Assembly: GCA_030267565.1 (NCBI GenBank)
Contig: BRXU01000002.1
Coordinates: 1,860,001 to 1,924,000 of the forward strand
DNA length: 64,000 nt
Direction of reading: 5' to 3'
Origin: Pleodorina starrii
Lineage: Eukaryota > Chlorophyta > Chlorophyceae > Chlamydomonadales > Volvocaceae
In this document: one piece after another, positions 36,084 through 46,466 of the stretch
Position numbering within the stretch: the stretch's first letter is position 1
How the letters are laid out: each line of letters opens with the position of its first letter
Made by a program: the position numbers and the translations under genes
Notes under the pieces: model-generated
The model's input: the letters and a program-made list of their open reading frames with translations, nothing else
Database searches by the model: none
What the model was told of the DNA's origin: nothing

Positions 36084-39000
36084 ATACGGTACATTTTTCC
36101 ACGCTGATGGGGGAGGGGCTCGGTCCTGTACCCGCCATTAGTACGGCACGACAAAACCCTACGGCGATTCGGAGGGGGGGGTGGACCTTTCATGACTGGT
36201 GGTGCACAGGCGCATTGAGGTAATGTCGTAAAGACGTGTCCGCTGCCCGGCTGGTGTACACTGCATGTGTCAAGCGGGGGGCCGAAATGCAAACGGGGCG
36301 GTTGGTCTCTGTCGGCGCCGACGGCCTAAGCCAGCTTTGCTTTGCTTGGCGAGTCCACAGCGCAAATTATTAACATGGAAAACATGATATGAAGGAATAA
36401 GTCAGGTTCGCAGCCAACTGCTGCGGGGGTTGGCGGGGCTGCGGGCGGCAGCGGGGTTGGAGGATCAGCTACCGGTATCTACCGGCGGCGCCGCGGCAAG
36501 CGCACACAGCATGACTGTGCTGAGGATGAACGACGACGGAAGCCCGTGCTGGCGGTCGTGGCCTTCCTTGCGCACCCAAGGGGAAGCGTCAGGGGAAACG
36601 CACCGAAGCCGCGCGGCGCGGCTTCTGGGCTTGCCGTGTGAGGCCATAACCCTTCCTGTCTGTCCAATGCAGAAGCACGCATGTCATCCTGGGGCCCGCA
36701 TGTGTCTGTGTCGGCTTAGGGCTTTTGAGCTAAAAGAAGGGATGCCGCATTCAAAAAGCATCCTGCGGGGTGGGTGCATGACAAGACGTGTGCCCGTGCG
36801 GCCACGCGGCTGCCAGGCTGCCAGGATGCGGCAGTCGTCGTTATCATGAACGCAAGTGCGAGGGCGGCAGCGCGTGCACGAGTGCTGGCTTACAGCGTAT
36901 ATGGCGGGGCGGTGGGTCGCCATGCTAAGCGAAACGTACTCGACATTCTTTAACATATGATGTAGCCCGGATGTCGGCTTTCGAGATCCGGGCTGTGACG
37001 CAACGGTGAGTTGCGGGGGCGGAGGTTGTCGTGAAGGCGGTGGGGCCTGGGGGCTGAGGGGCCTTCTCGCCTGTGCGTAAGTGAGCGTGTGCCAGGTGTT
37101 GCCAGTGCGGTGTGGACGCAGAGACAACACGACGCAGCGACACCGGCCCTGTCGAACCTAGTCGGTCGAACATTAAGAAAGGGGTACGGCAAGTGATAAG
37201 TGCCTGGCTTACTTATGTGATGTTGCACCTGATACATTGTCGGTGTTGTTTTGCGCATAGGATAAGCGAAGCGTTCTGGTCTGGTTTTAGTGGCATGGGG
37301 CAAAGATAGAAATCGACGGCGGGCCAGGAGCATGGCAGGGGTGTTTTACGTATGCCAGTGCCAGTCCCTTCGCGCCCCCCAAAAAATCCTAAATGGCGTG
37401 TGGGGCCTTTAGGTGGGCGAAAATTTCATGTTCTCCTGGCCATGTCACCCTTGCTGCTTTCCAATGTCTTATTGGTGCTCCATCGGCGGCAGATTCGGGG
37501 CGGCGAGGGGGTTGTCCTGCCCTTTCGCTCTGCATCCCGCGGCCACGGACATTGTTTACCACCTGTGAATTCATGAGTCGGGGATGTCTTCTTCCCGACC
37601 ACGTGGGTTACCGGTATGCGTGACGGTGATCGTTTGGCTGGCAACCCTTATCCGACCTGGCGCGGCCATCTGCTGTCGCAGCCTGCTGCTGGCGTTGCGC
37701 GCCACTCCAGCGCCCCTTTCATTGGGTTTTAGGGCGTATCTGTCGTACATATAGGATTCATGTAGTTACAGCAGTACAATCTCAGCGGCGTTGTACGGCC
37801 CTGAGTCCTCGTAGTTAGTTAAGCCCCCTCGGCCCAGCCGGAAATCCGTACTTCCTAATCCGTACTTCATAGTCCAAGCGTCGCAGGATACCGGGGCCGT
37901 TTCGACGTTGTTGTTTGGACAGGGTAGATGTTCCATGTCTGCATCACTGTTCGCTGCTTTAAGCATCCACGGGAAACGCTGCGGGACGTGAACGGAAGCG
38001 GCTGGCTGGGAGATAGAGTGAGATAGCGACCATGCAGAGTCGTAAGTGTGCGTGGTTGCCAATGCTAGTTATTCGCGTGCATCAGATGCGGTCTGTTTGG
38101 CAGTTGGAAGTGCCGTCATGCAAGTGATGCAGTCGCAGATGATGGAATTATATACTTTCCGGGGGAAGGCAAGAGCGGAATTAGTCATGCGTTTCGGTGT
38201 TGCGGTTGGGAATCCGAAACGGCCACGAAAGACCGCTTACAGCCGGTCCAGGAGGTCCAGGGCTGCGGCTGGTTCTGCGCCGCGGGCTACCGACTCGCGG
38301 AACTGGCGACCTGGCCGATATTCCTTTCTCTGAATGGGATCTGGGCACACAAATTGCAGATGTGAGGGCCTGTCCTGGCCATCGAGCGCTCCTCATCAGG
38401 CAACATTTCCGCTGCTCATAAAACGGCGGCTGCCGGGACCGTTTATTATGGCGTTCGTGGCCGCTGTTTATGCATTTCACCGTATTCCTAATCAAAACTC
38501 GTATTTACGACGCATTCTTTGCTGCGCGGCGACATCTCAACAGTGCCATCTGCCCTGCGGGTTACCCCAGCGGCGCGTGTACGGGTATGCGTTAAGCGTC
38601 CCGACGAGGTGGCTGCTGTCTGTGCAGGTGGACGGTCAGACAGCGAGACAGGGTCAGAGCAGCGGCAGTGCGCCGCCCCCTCACCGGTCCCGGCGAGAAC
38701 ATCGCCGCCGCGCGCGGGAAACCCAAAGCCCCGCTCGAAACCACCGCCCATTATTCACGGCGCCGCTGCCGGTCCCGCCGTCTCTGCCGGCAGTACAGCA
38801 TTAGCAGCAGGTCCGGGCACAGAGCCGGAGCTTTAAGGATTGACGCCAGCTTTGGGAGGGGCTGCTGCCTGTGATGGGGGCCTGTTGGCGAGGGTTGGCG
38901 GAAAAACCTGGCTGCGTGGCTTTGGCTTGCTGCCAGCACCGACGCAATCCTGAGGTTTTCGCGACGGAACGGCGAACTCCATTTTGAAAGCTTTTCAAGG

Positions 39001-39381
39001 CAGCTAGCGTAGTTGCATGTTGCGCATGTTGCGGGCGGGCGGTGCTGGTTTCGGGGCGACTGGTCCCGGAGCGGCTCGGAACAGTGTCAGAGAAGGACCA
39101 GCTTGCGTCACGTGTGATTAGTAAGCACTCGGCGTACTGCGAGCTACTGGTTTATGCGCAATAGGTTGCTGTGGCATAAATGCAGCGACTCCTGACGGCA
39201 GGGTACTATAGAGGCCTTGAACTTTCGATGGGCATGAATTAAATCTATAGGATTTTCGTGCGAGATTGCGACTGTATGATGCTCTGTAACGCAAGGTCAC
39301 GACTGGTGTGCTGACGCTTACGGATGCGGAGTGGCCATTCCTTGAACTGAATGAATTTTACACTGGGCCAATTAGGCGACC
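36084..39381. other. Intergenic, 3.3 kb, no confirmed gene
   Basis: Most of this is non-coding in appearance, with short frames interrupted in all phases. I found no TGTAA on the + strand before about 39286. A weak coding-like patch with possible splice sites lies at about 38230-38836 (see findings). AT-rich patches occur near 37200, 38440-38520 and 39230-39260. Confidence 0.5.
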
Positions 39382-41631
39382 ATGCCACTAAATGCTGTAT
39401 TGGGACACCATATAAGGCCAGCTGTGAGCAGAAGTTTTGACAACAGCCCTCGGAGCACCAGTCATGCCGTCGAGCTCGCCTTCCCCGAGCGGTCTCCCCT
39501 TTGGCAGTGCCCGGAGGAGGTTCAGTGGGAGGTACACGATAACGCGTTGTCCGATGGCCCCACCTTGAGCGACACGTATGGCTCCTGCCCGAGCGATTAT
39601 GTCGTGAGTGCCATCCGGTACGGCCCCGCCGGCGTGGCGACCGCGTCCATAACGACGGTGACCAACAAAGCAGTGAGTGCCACCGGCGCCTGGCTTCAAC
39701 TCTTCTGAAGCCGCGGTTGGGCGGACTGGGGGGCGGGCAGACGGCAGGCAGAGTGCCGTAAGCTGCGCCTCCGGGCTTTCGGCGGCGGCGGTGCGACCCC
39801 GGGCCCGCACGAGGGGCCCGCAGCGACGGCGCGTCGTCATGTTCAGGGGCAGGGCGTTGTATGCGTCGCCCGCCACATGCACGCACGCATGTGCACGTGC
39901 ACCGCCCGCCTTCCTCGCTTGCCCGGGCGGACCGCCCGCCCGCCCGTTGCACCTCCCGCGCATGGCTACCTGTCGCTCGCTCGTCTACCATCTGCCTGCC
40001 TGGCATGACCCCCGATCCCCGGGACCCGAATCCCGCTGCTGCTGCTGCTGGCGGTGGTGGTGGTGGTTGGTTCTGACACCGCCGCTGGCGTCGCTGCTTC
40101 TGCTGCTGCACACATCGCCTCCTCTCCCTCCTCCTCCGCCGCCTCCTCGCCGTCCTCCCCCTCCTCCACAGGTCATATCGGCGCTGCTGCTGACCTTCAA
40201 CTACGGCGCTGTGTCGACCGCAGCGCAGACGCCCGACTCCTCCGACCTCTTCCGCGCCTACTTCTTCTGCCAGATGACGTCCGTCGTGCTGGCCTTCTGC
40301 GTCATGCTCTCAGGTATCGTACCGCGCACCATACCCGCGCACCATGCCGCGTGCGGCCTGCCTCCCACCCTCCCCTCCTCCCATCCCTTCCCACCATGAT
40401 ACCCGGTACTCCTACCCTCCCACGCCCCTCCCCATGCGCAACGCCCCCCGCCAACCCCTCGGTCCTTCCGTAAAGCACCGCACTCTCCCCTCTGCCTCTC
40501 CCCCTCCACACCCACACCTACACCCACACCCCAGCCGCCACCTTCACCAGCCACGTGAGTCGCTGCGGCCAGCACAGCGCCACCCTCATCGCCTACCTGC
40601 GTGGCGCCCACTGGATCGACGTCCACCTGAACGAGCCGCTGTTCGTGGCGCAGTGCCTGGCCACCGTCCTTGCGCTGGTGCTGAATGTGGTGCTCACATA
40701 CAGCGACTCGTTCATCGTGGGTCACTGGGGACACTGGGGAGGGAGGAGGGAGGAGGGCTGGGGGGGCAGCTTGGTTGGGTGGGGAGCGGGAGGCTGGGGA
40801 AGGGATGGAGGGACGGGCGCTGTGACGAGAAAGTGGAGCAGGAAAGGTGGAGGCAGGGAAGGAAAGGGCAGGGAACGAAGGGACAGGGAGGGAAAGGGCA
40901 GGGAAGGAAGGGGCATGGATGGAGGGGCTAAGGAAAGGGACAGGCCTGGTACCCCCCCCCCGCATGCCCACTGATCCAACCCGCCGTGGCCTCCACCCCG
41001 AGGATCCACCCCGAGGATCTAATCGCACCGCCTTTGCCCCATGTCGCGCCGCGCCGCACCCCGCCCTGCCGTGCAACTTCACCCCCTCCCTGGACAGCTC
41101 TTCTCCTTGGTCGCCATGGTTGTTGTGTCGACGGCCCTGCTGGCCGCCGCGCACATCCGGTCGCGGAGGATACTCAACCAGCTCGCACAGCACGACTGGC
41201 GCCAGATTACGGAAGCTGAGAAGGAGTTCCGGTGTGTGTTGGCGGCGCGGAGCCGCCAGCGGCGCAACAGCGGCGCCAGCGCCTGCGACGCTGAAGGCAA
41301 TGGCGTCGCCGCCGGCGCCGCTGCGGCCTCGGAGGAGCTCCGGGAGCGGACGCAGTCCGACGGCTGCGTGGGCCTGATCTGTGCCGACCCACGGGACGGT
41401 GGCGATGGCGACGTCAGCGGGGACGCCGGCGGCGGCAATGGCGGCAATGGCGGCGGCGCCGCCACCGCCGCCGCGGCGGCACCCTGCCATCTGGGGCGGA
41501 GGCTGCGGGTTCGGGCGGGTGCAACCACAGAGCCGGAAGCCGGGGAGGAGGCGGGCGCGCGTTGCGGAGGGCCGGCTGCCGGAGGCGGCGGCAGTGGTGA
41601 CCTCGGCTCCTTGACGGCCGTCGGGACGTGA
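39382..41631 (+). CDS. Uncharacterised multi-pass membrane protein
   Basis: Four exons, 382 residues: 39382-39672, 40172-40313, 40535-40716, 41098-41631, all in phase. About four hydrophobic segments are visible: around residues 98-106 (ISALLLTFN), 131-145 (MTSVVLAFCVML), 178-196 (FVAQCLATVLALVLNVVL) and 206-225 (LFSLVAMVVVSTALLAAAHI). A charged stretch follows (RSRRILNQLAQHDWRQITE), then a Gly/Ala-rich tail of about 130 residues. The 97-residue N-terminal exon is hydrophilic. I recognise no family. Third-position GC bias and exact splice phase support coding; a 521-residue antisense frame across the locus is a composition artefact. Function unknown; the compartment cannot be judged. Confidence 0.7.
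40731..40942 (+). repeat. Homopurine (G/A-rich) tract in an intron
   Basis: About 200 bases that are nearly all G and A, with repeated GGGAAGGAAAGGGCAGG-like words, in the third intron of the membrane protein gene. Such tracts can adopt triplex structures. Confidence 0.85.
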
Positions 41632-41891
41632 CCGCCTGCCTGGCGGCTCGCCGACACTGCTTGCCGGCGCCACTGTTGCTTTCCACTCGTCTTCTCCGCC
41701 TTCCGCCCAGCGCCTCTTGCTGCGGTGGGGTGTGTGTGCTTTGGCGCTGACGCCGATGGAGGAGTTGTCACGGCGGCGGCGGAGCTGGAAGGGGAGGCTT
41801 GAGCAGCCCAACTTGTGGAACAAATGTATGTTTGTATGAATCTGTGGGGCACAACGAACGAACGGAGACTGGAGAGCGATGGTCTTTAGAG

Positions 41892-41907
41892 TTTTAGGGT
41901 TTTAGGG
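41892..41907. repeat. Interstitial telomere-like repeat (two TTTTAGGG)
   Basis: Two exact adjacent TTTTAGGG octamers, the Chlamydomonas-type telomere unit, in the 3' flank of the membrane protein gene. Confidence 0.75.
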
Positions 41908-42042
41908 GTTTTTAAGGCTTTGGAGAGTTGACCGCGGACTGACGACCAGCACCAGTTTGAAATTTGAAGCACGTGCGAGAAGGCGGCCTGACGAGGGGGC
42001 GGGTCTACAAGCACGCAGACATCGAGCAGTGTATCGAGCGAG

Positions 42043-42163
42043 GGTGAGTGAGCGAGCGAGCGAGCGAGCGAGTGAGTGAGTGAGTGAGTGAGTGAGTGAG
42101 TGAGCGAGCGAGCGAGCGAGCGAGCGAGCGAGCGAGCGAGTGAGTGAGTGAGTGAGCGAGCGA
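42043..42163. repeat. GAGC/GAGT tetranucleotide microsatellite
   Basis: About 120 bases alternating between blocks of GAGC and GAGT, in the probable 3' UTR of the membrane protein gene. Confidence 0.97.
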
Positions 42164-42505
42164 AAGCAAGCAGGGAGCTGCGCATTGCAGCGCATCGCGT
42201 AATACTGAGGTACGGTATGTGAGCTGCGCTTGTGCAGGGGGCGGGGAGGTTGGTGTGTGAGCAGCGACGGCGGCCGGATCCCTCCGGACGCAACTACCGG
42301 CTACGTTCGTCTGCGGGCGCTCCCGGGGGGGCGTGATGACGGGCAGGACATGAATATGAGACTGGCATCTTGTCCGGTAGATCCTTAGGTATAGCAAATA
42401 CAGATATCTGCCTTGCCTGCAGTGCCGCGAACAAACCTACTGAGGAGCCTCACGAACTTTTGTGGGTCAGAGAGTGACGGAGAGCGAGCGACGGAGAGAG
42501 AGAGA

Positions 42506-42510
42506 TTGTA
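42506..42510 (+). terminator. TGTAA poly(A) signal, membrane protein gene
   Basis: First TGTAA on the + strand after the stop at 41631, giving a 3' UTR of about 880 bases. Confidence 0.45.
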
Positions 42511-43079
42511 ATGGAGAGAGGGAGAGTGAGAGTAGTAATGCTGATTATATCTGGATTAATGCAGTAAAAAACTATACACAGAGAGAGAAGCGAGCGCCGC
42601 GGCTGCATAGAAATTGGATGAGCGCCTGTGGACCATTTCTCCGGTTGCAGGGTGCGCCGTGCAAACTGGCTATGTCGGCGCTGGGAGCCCGCGGAACGGC
42701 CACGCGGCACGCCGGAACGGCGTTACGGTGCGGTAAGCACATGCGAACTGGGAGATACTGAGGCTGAGGGTTACGGACCGGGCCCTGTTCGGCGGGCTCA
42801 ACGTCCTCATCGTGACGTGTACTTGTCCGGCACACGAGGGGGGGAGGGTGCAGCGGAGCGTTGCATTGGATGGAGCCGTGTTCCCTGATATCCCTGTCTG
42901 GCCGTCAGACAAACAAGGATGTGTGCTGGCAGGGGAGCACCAGTGCGTGTCGGCACCGCTGTGTTTATAGACGCCGGATACCGATGCTTCCGGGCGAACT
43001 CTCGTTTCCAAGTCCCTCTTCGGGCGGCCTTTGTTTTGCTCATAGGGCATCATAGGCCTTCGCCAGCGAGGTTTCAGAA

Positions 43080-43084
43080 TTACA
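43080..43084 (-). terminator. TGTAA poly(A) signal, fasciclin gene
   Basis: TGTAA on the - strand, about 520 bases after the fasciclin gene stop at 43602. Confidence 0.5.
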
Positions 43085-43601
43085 GGACATGACTGGAGGT
43101 TGCCTGCGACCGAAGCGGTTCGTGGCACGTGATGGCTCGCAACCAATGCATACCGCCGCAGCCATAGCGATATCCTCCCACACATCATTGAACAGTCCAC
43201 ACACATGTGTGTTTCCAGGCCGCTGCATGCGTGCACGCTGTCATTTTCAACTCCTGCGCAGCGCCCATCGGCCGCGGGGGCCGCCGAACAGCGGCACAGG
43301 CAGGTAGCCGCCCGACAGCGTCACTGAAGTACCGGTAATCTTCTTGCGTTTCATTCGTTCGGGAGAAGGCCCAGGCCCAGCAGAGCAGGTGTGATGCCAG
43401 AGCGACCTCTGCCCATGCAAAACACGCTCCATGGACGGACTCCCGGAGCTCTGTGCTCGCCACCCCTACAACCACCACCACCACCACCACCAACGCAATT
43501 CTTGCCACCTTCCCCACCTCACACGAACCCGACATCTTTACCCTCCCAAGCTATCGGCGGCATGCGTCAGCAGCTGCAGCACGCCCTACTCGTTATCCGC
43601 G

Positions 43602-46466
43602 TTACGCGTACCCCGTCATGGACCAGGGGATGAGCACCGCATCCAGTACCTGCACGTAGCCCTGCGGGTGGGGGAGGGGGAGGGGACCAAACACACACAC
43701 GAACCGTGGGGGAGACTGGGTGGGGTGAGGTGAGGTGGGATGGATGACGGCGCAGCGGGGAGGCGCGGCATCACACGATGGGCAGGACGTCAATGCGGGG
43801 TAAAAAATGACACCGCAGCGGGGTACGGGGGAACCCCGCGGGACAGCCATCCATCAATCCCAACAGACCATGACCTTCGTCCCCCCCATCGCGTTCTCGT
43901 CACGGCCTGCGCAGCCTCCCCCCCGGGGCCCGTTGCCGGGTCCCGGGTCCTGGGTCCTGGCCCGGGTCCCGGGTGCGGCGTTCGATGACGTTGCCCCCGT
44001 CCTCCCGCTGCGATATCTTCGTTATTACTATATAACCCCCGCGACCGGGCCTCGGGCAGCTTCCCCAGCAGCCTCCCCTGCTGACCTTGCATGCATAGAT
44101 GTCCCTCTCGACCACGTTGGCGCTGCTCTTGGGGCTCTGGATGGTCACCTTGCCGCCGTTGTCCTGGCGGGCGGTCACGGTCTTGCCGTTGGACACGGCC
44201 GTGTACATCTCTACGTTTGATCGCATGAAGGGCGTCGTCCAGGTAGCCTGAGGCGACGGTGAAGGAGGGGGAGCGTGCGGAAGCAGCAGGGGACGAGTGG
44301 TGGGGAAAGGGTGTGTGTGCACGAGTGCGAGGACGTGGAGGTGAGGGTGTGGTGGCGCGTGGCCAGCTGGAGTGGTGGGGTGCTGGGCTCCGGCACCGGG
44401 TGCATGATGCCCGCCGTTTCCCCGTCCTCTCTTTCCCGCCCAGCCCTGCCTTACCTTGAGCGGCTCCACGGGCGCCAGCACGTGGTATCGGCCAATGTCC
44501 GCCAGGACGTTTTTTGCGTTGGAGTCCCTCTCCACATCCTCCTTGCTCTTGTAGCCTGCACGGCCGCCAGCGTACGGGCAAGGGCACGAGTCACATGGCA
44601 ACAGCGCAGGTTTGGGTTTCCTCAGTCGGCAGTCGGCAGACGAGACAACTCAAGTTTCACATGCAATGCAATGCGGTTTCGCTGAAAGCGCGACCCGGCC
44701 TCCCGGGGGACTCCACGCACCCAGTCTGTTGAGAGCTGCCCACACCGCACTGTCTGTTGGTGCCAGCAGTGTGACCATGTATCCAGGAAGCTTGATCTTG
44801 GCGCCCTCATCGGAGAAGCCGAGCAGCCACCTGCGGGGCGGATGTCACAGGGGAGCAGTACGGCATGAGTTCGTTAGCGCAAACCACCAACCGTCAACCA
44901 TCGTAATGTAGCGCTGTACGGACAACCGTCATGAGGGCGGAAGCTCATTGTTACTTACATACTCTGCCGCAGCAGGTGCCCTGCCTGGGCCCTTCGCCAT
45001 CCACTGCGGCTTGAGGTATCGCAACTCTAAGCGGAGACTAGCTGCAAAGCAAACAGCCCTGGCCCTCCCACTGAATGGACTGATGCAGATGCACTGATGA
45101 ACTGGCGCCGCCTGTATGTGGTCGCACCTGAACATCTCCAGGCCCTTGTCCCGGAGGACCGAGTCCAGGGTGGGGCAGCAGCTGCAGCGGCCGCAGCTGA
45201 TCTGGCAGTAGCCTGCAGGCACCAGGCAGGGTGCGCGCGCGGGGGAGGGCGGCACGGGCTCAGTCTGGCGCAAGGAGCCACGGCCACACACGGCCCGCGG
45301 ACAAGGTGTGCACGGTCGACTGGCATTGCTGCTCGCCCCCGGACTCGGAACCCAAACCCCAGGCGGGCCCTAAATTCCCAGTAACTAACCCTCCGGGACT
45401 TCCTCCGGCGTCTCCAGCATGAAGGACTGGCCGCAGGCTCCGAACCGCGCCTGGTCGAAACAGGAGTAGTCGACCCTGGCTCGGAGCGGGGGGGGGGCGG
45501 ATCAAGGGCGGGAGGGCGTGCGAGGCGCTGGGACGGGGAGCAGGCGCTGCGTGATTGCGTGACTAGGACGTGGCGGCGGATGCGCGATCGAGAGTTGGCC
45601 ACACGGGGCTACGCGGCGACGGGCTGTGGGTAGAATGGACCCATTCGCGCGCTCATAACGCAGCAATTGACCGGCAGCGGCGGCGGCATCTCTCCGCCCC
45701 AAGTCCCCAACGCACTTTGCCCTCAGGAAGGAGTCCCGCGGGTCCACATCTGAGCAGCCGCAGGGGATTCCCAGCTGCGGATCGTTGGGCTTGAGCGTGG
45801 ACTTGGGCGTCGTGCGCTGCTGCTGCACCGCTGTGGAGGTCACTGCGGCGGTCAGAATGTTGGCGAGTGCGCTCAACAGGCTTTGGCCTGGAGGGCGGCG
45901 AGGCGGGTCGCGGGTGAGGCAGGCAGGCAGGGAGGGAGGGGCGGCGAACAGGCGGCGTCAGGATATTCGCGGAGCAGGTCTCCATTCAACAGTGCAGAGG
46001 GGCAGCAGTCGCTAGACCTCCACCCTCTGTCGAATCGTGGAAGCAAGGATACCGGTACTTCCTCCTTCATGCAAACTAGTGAGAAGACGAGCGCGTGTTG
46101 GTGCCTGACTGCTCATGAGTGTCTGGGTGGCGGCAGCCGGGCGCGATGAGGAAAGAGGCCGGACTACGGCATAGGTGCGGCAGCTTGCCAAATTGCGGAG
46201 AGCGTTCTGCTCTCTCCGCCGGCAATGTGCGTCTGCGGAAACGCCATGTCCGCGACGGAGCAGCGGCGCTGGGTAACGGTGTCTGGTGGCGCACCTGCTA
46301 CTCGGTGCGCGAGCAGGGCCACGAGCACCAGGACAGCAGGTCTCAAGATCGCTGATGCCCGCCGCAGCAACCGCTCGCTGCGCTGCGCGCCGGCGGAAGC
46401 CGCGGCTACCGCCGGCCCCGGCGCCGGCCCTGCGCCACTTCCACGCGGTCTGCTGCGTCCGAACAT
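43602..46466 (-). CDS. Secreted Cys-rich (ShK-like) plus fasciclin (FAS1) domain protein
   Basis: Eight exons, 315 residues: 46466-46295, 45887-45716, 45475-45390, 45212-45128, 44830-44721, 44555-44455, 44247-44086, 43661-43602, all in phase. A hydrophobic signal or anchor (ILRPAVLVLVALLAHRVA, ending at residue 57) follows a long basic N-region. Next comes a Cys-rich block (residues about 88-155: CGCSDVDPRDSF, SCFDQARFGACGQSFML, YCQISCGRCSCC) that resembles ShK-type folds. The rest is one FAS1 domain: TLDSVLRDKGLEMF, YMVTLLAPTDSAVWAALN, NVLADIGRYHVLAP, and the closing YVQVLDAVLIP. FAS1 proteins mediate adhesion in cell walls and matrices, so an extracellular matrix role fits a volvocine alga. 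The long N-region suggests the real start could lie downstream, but no later Met precedes the hydrophobic core. Confidence 0.87.

Larger units (their letters stand above)
41632..43601. other. Intergenic between two convergent genes
   Basis: 3' flanks of the membrane protein gene (+) and the fasciclin gene (-). It holds a telomere-like pair at 41892-41907, a GAGC/GAGT simple repeat, TGTAA on + at 42506-42510 and TGTAA on - at 43080-43084. No coding sequence is supported. Confidence 0.65.

Noticed and set aside
40258..41823. 521-residue antisense open frame across the membrane protein gene
   Set aside because: It runs through introns and simple repeats, is Pro/Ser/Arg-rich, and has no domain. 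The + strand exons splice in phase and encode membrane segments.
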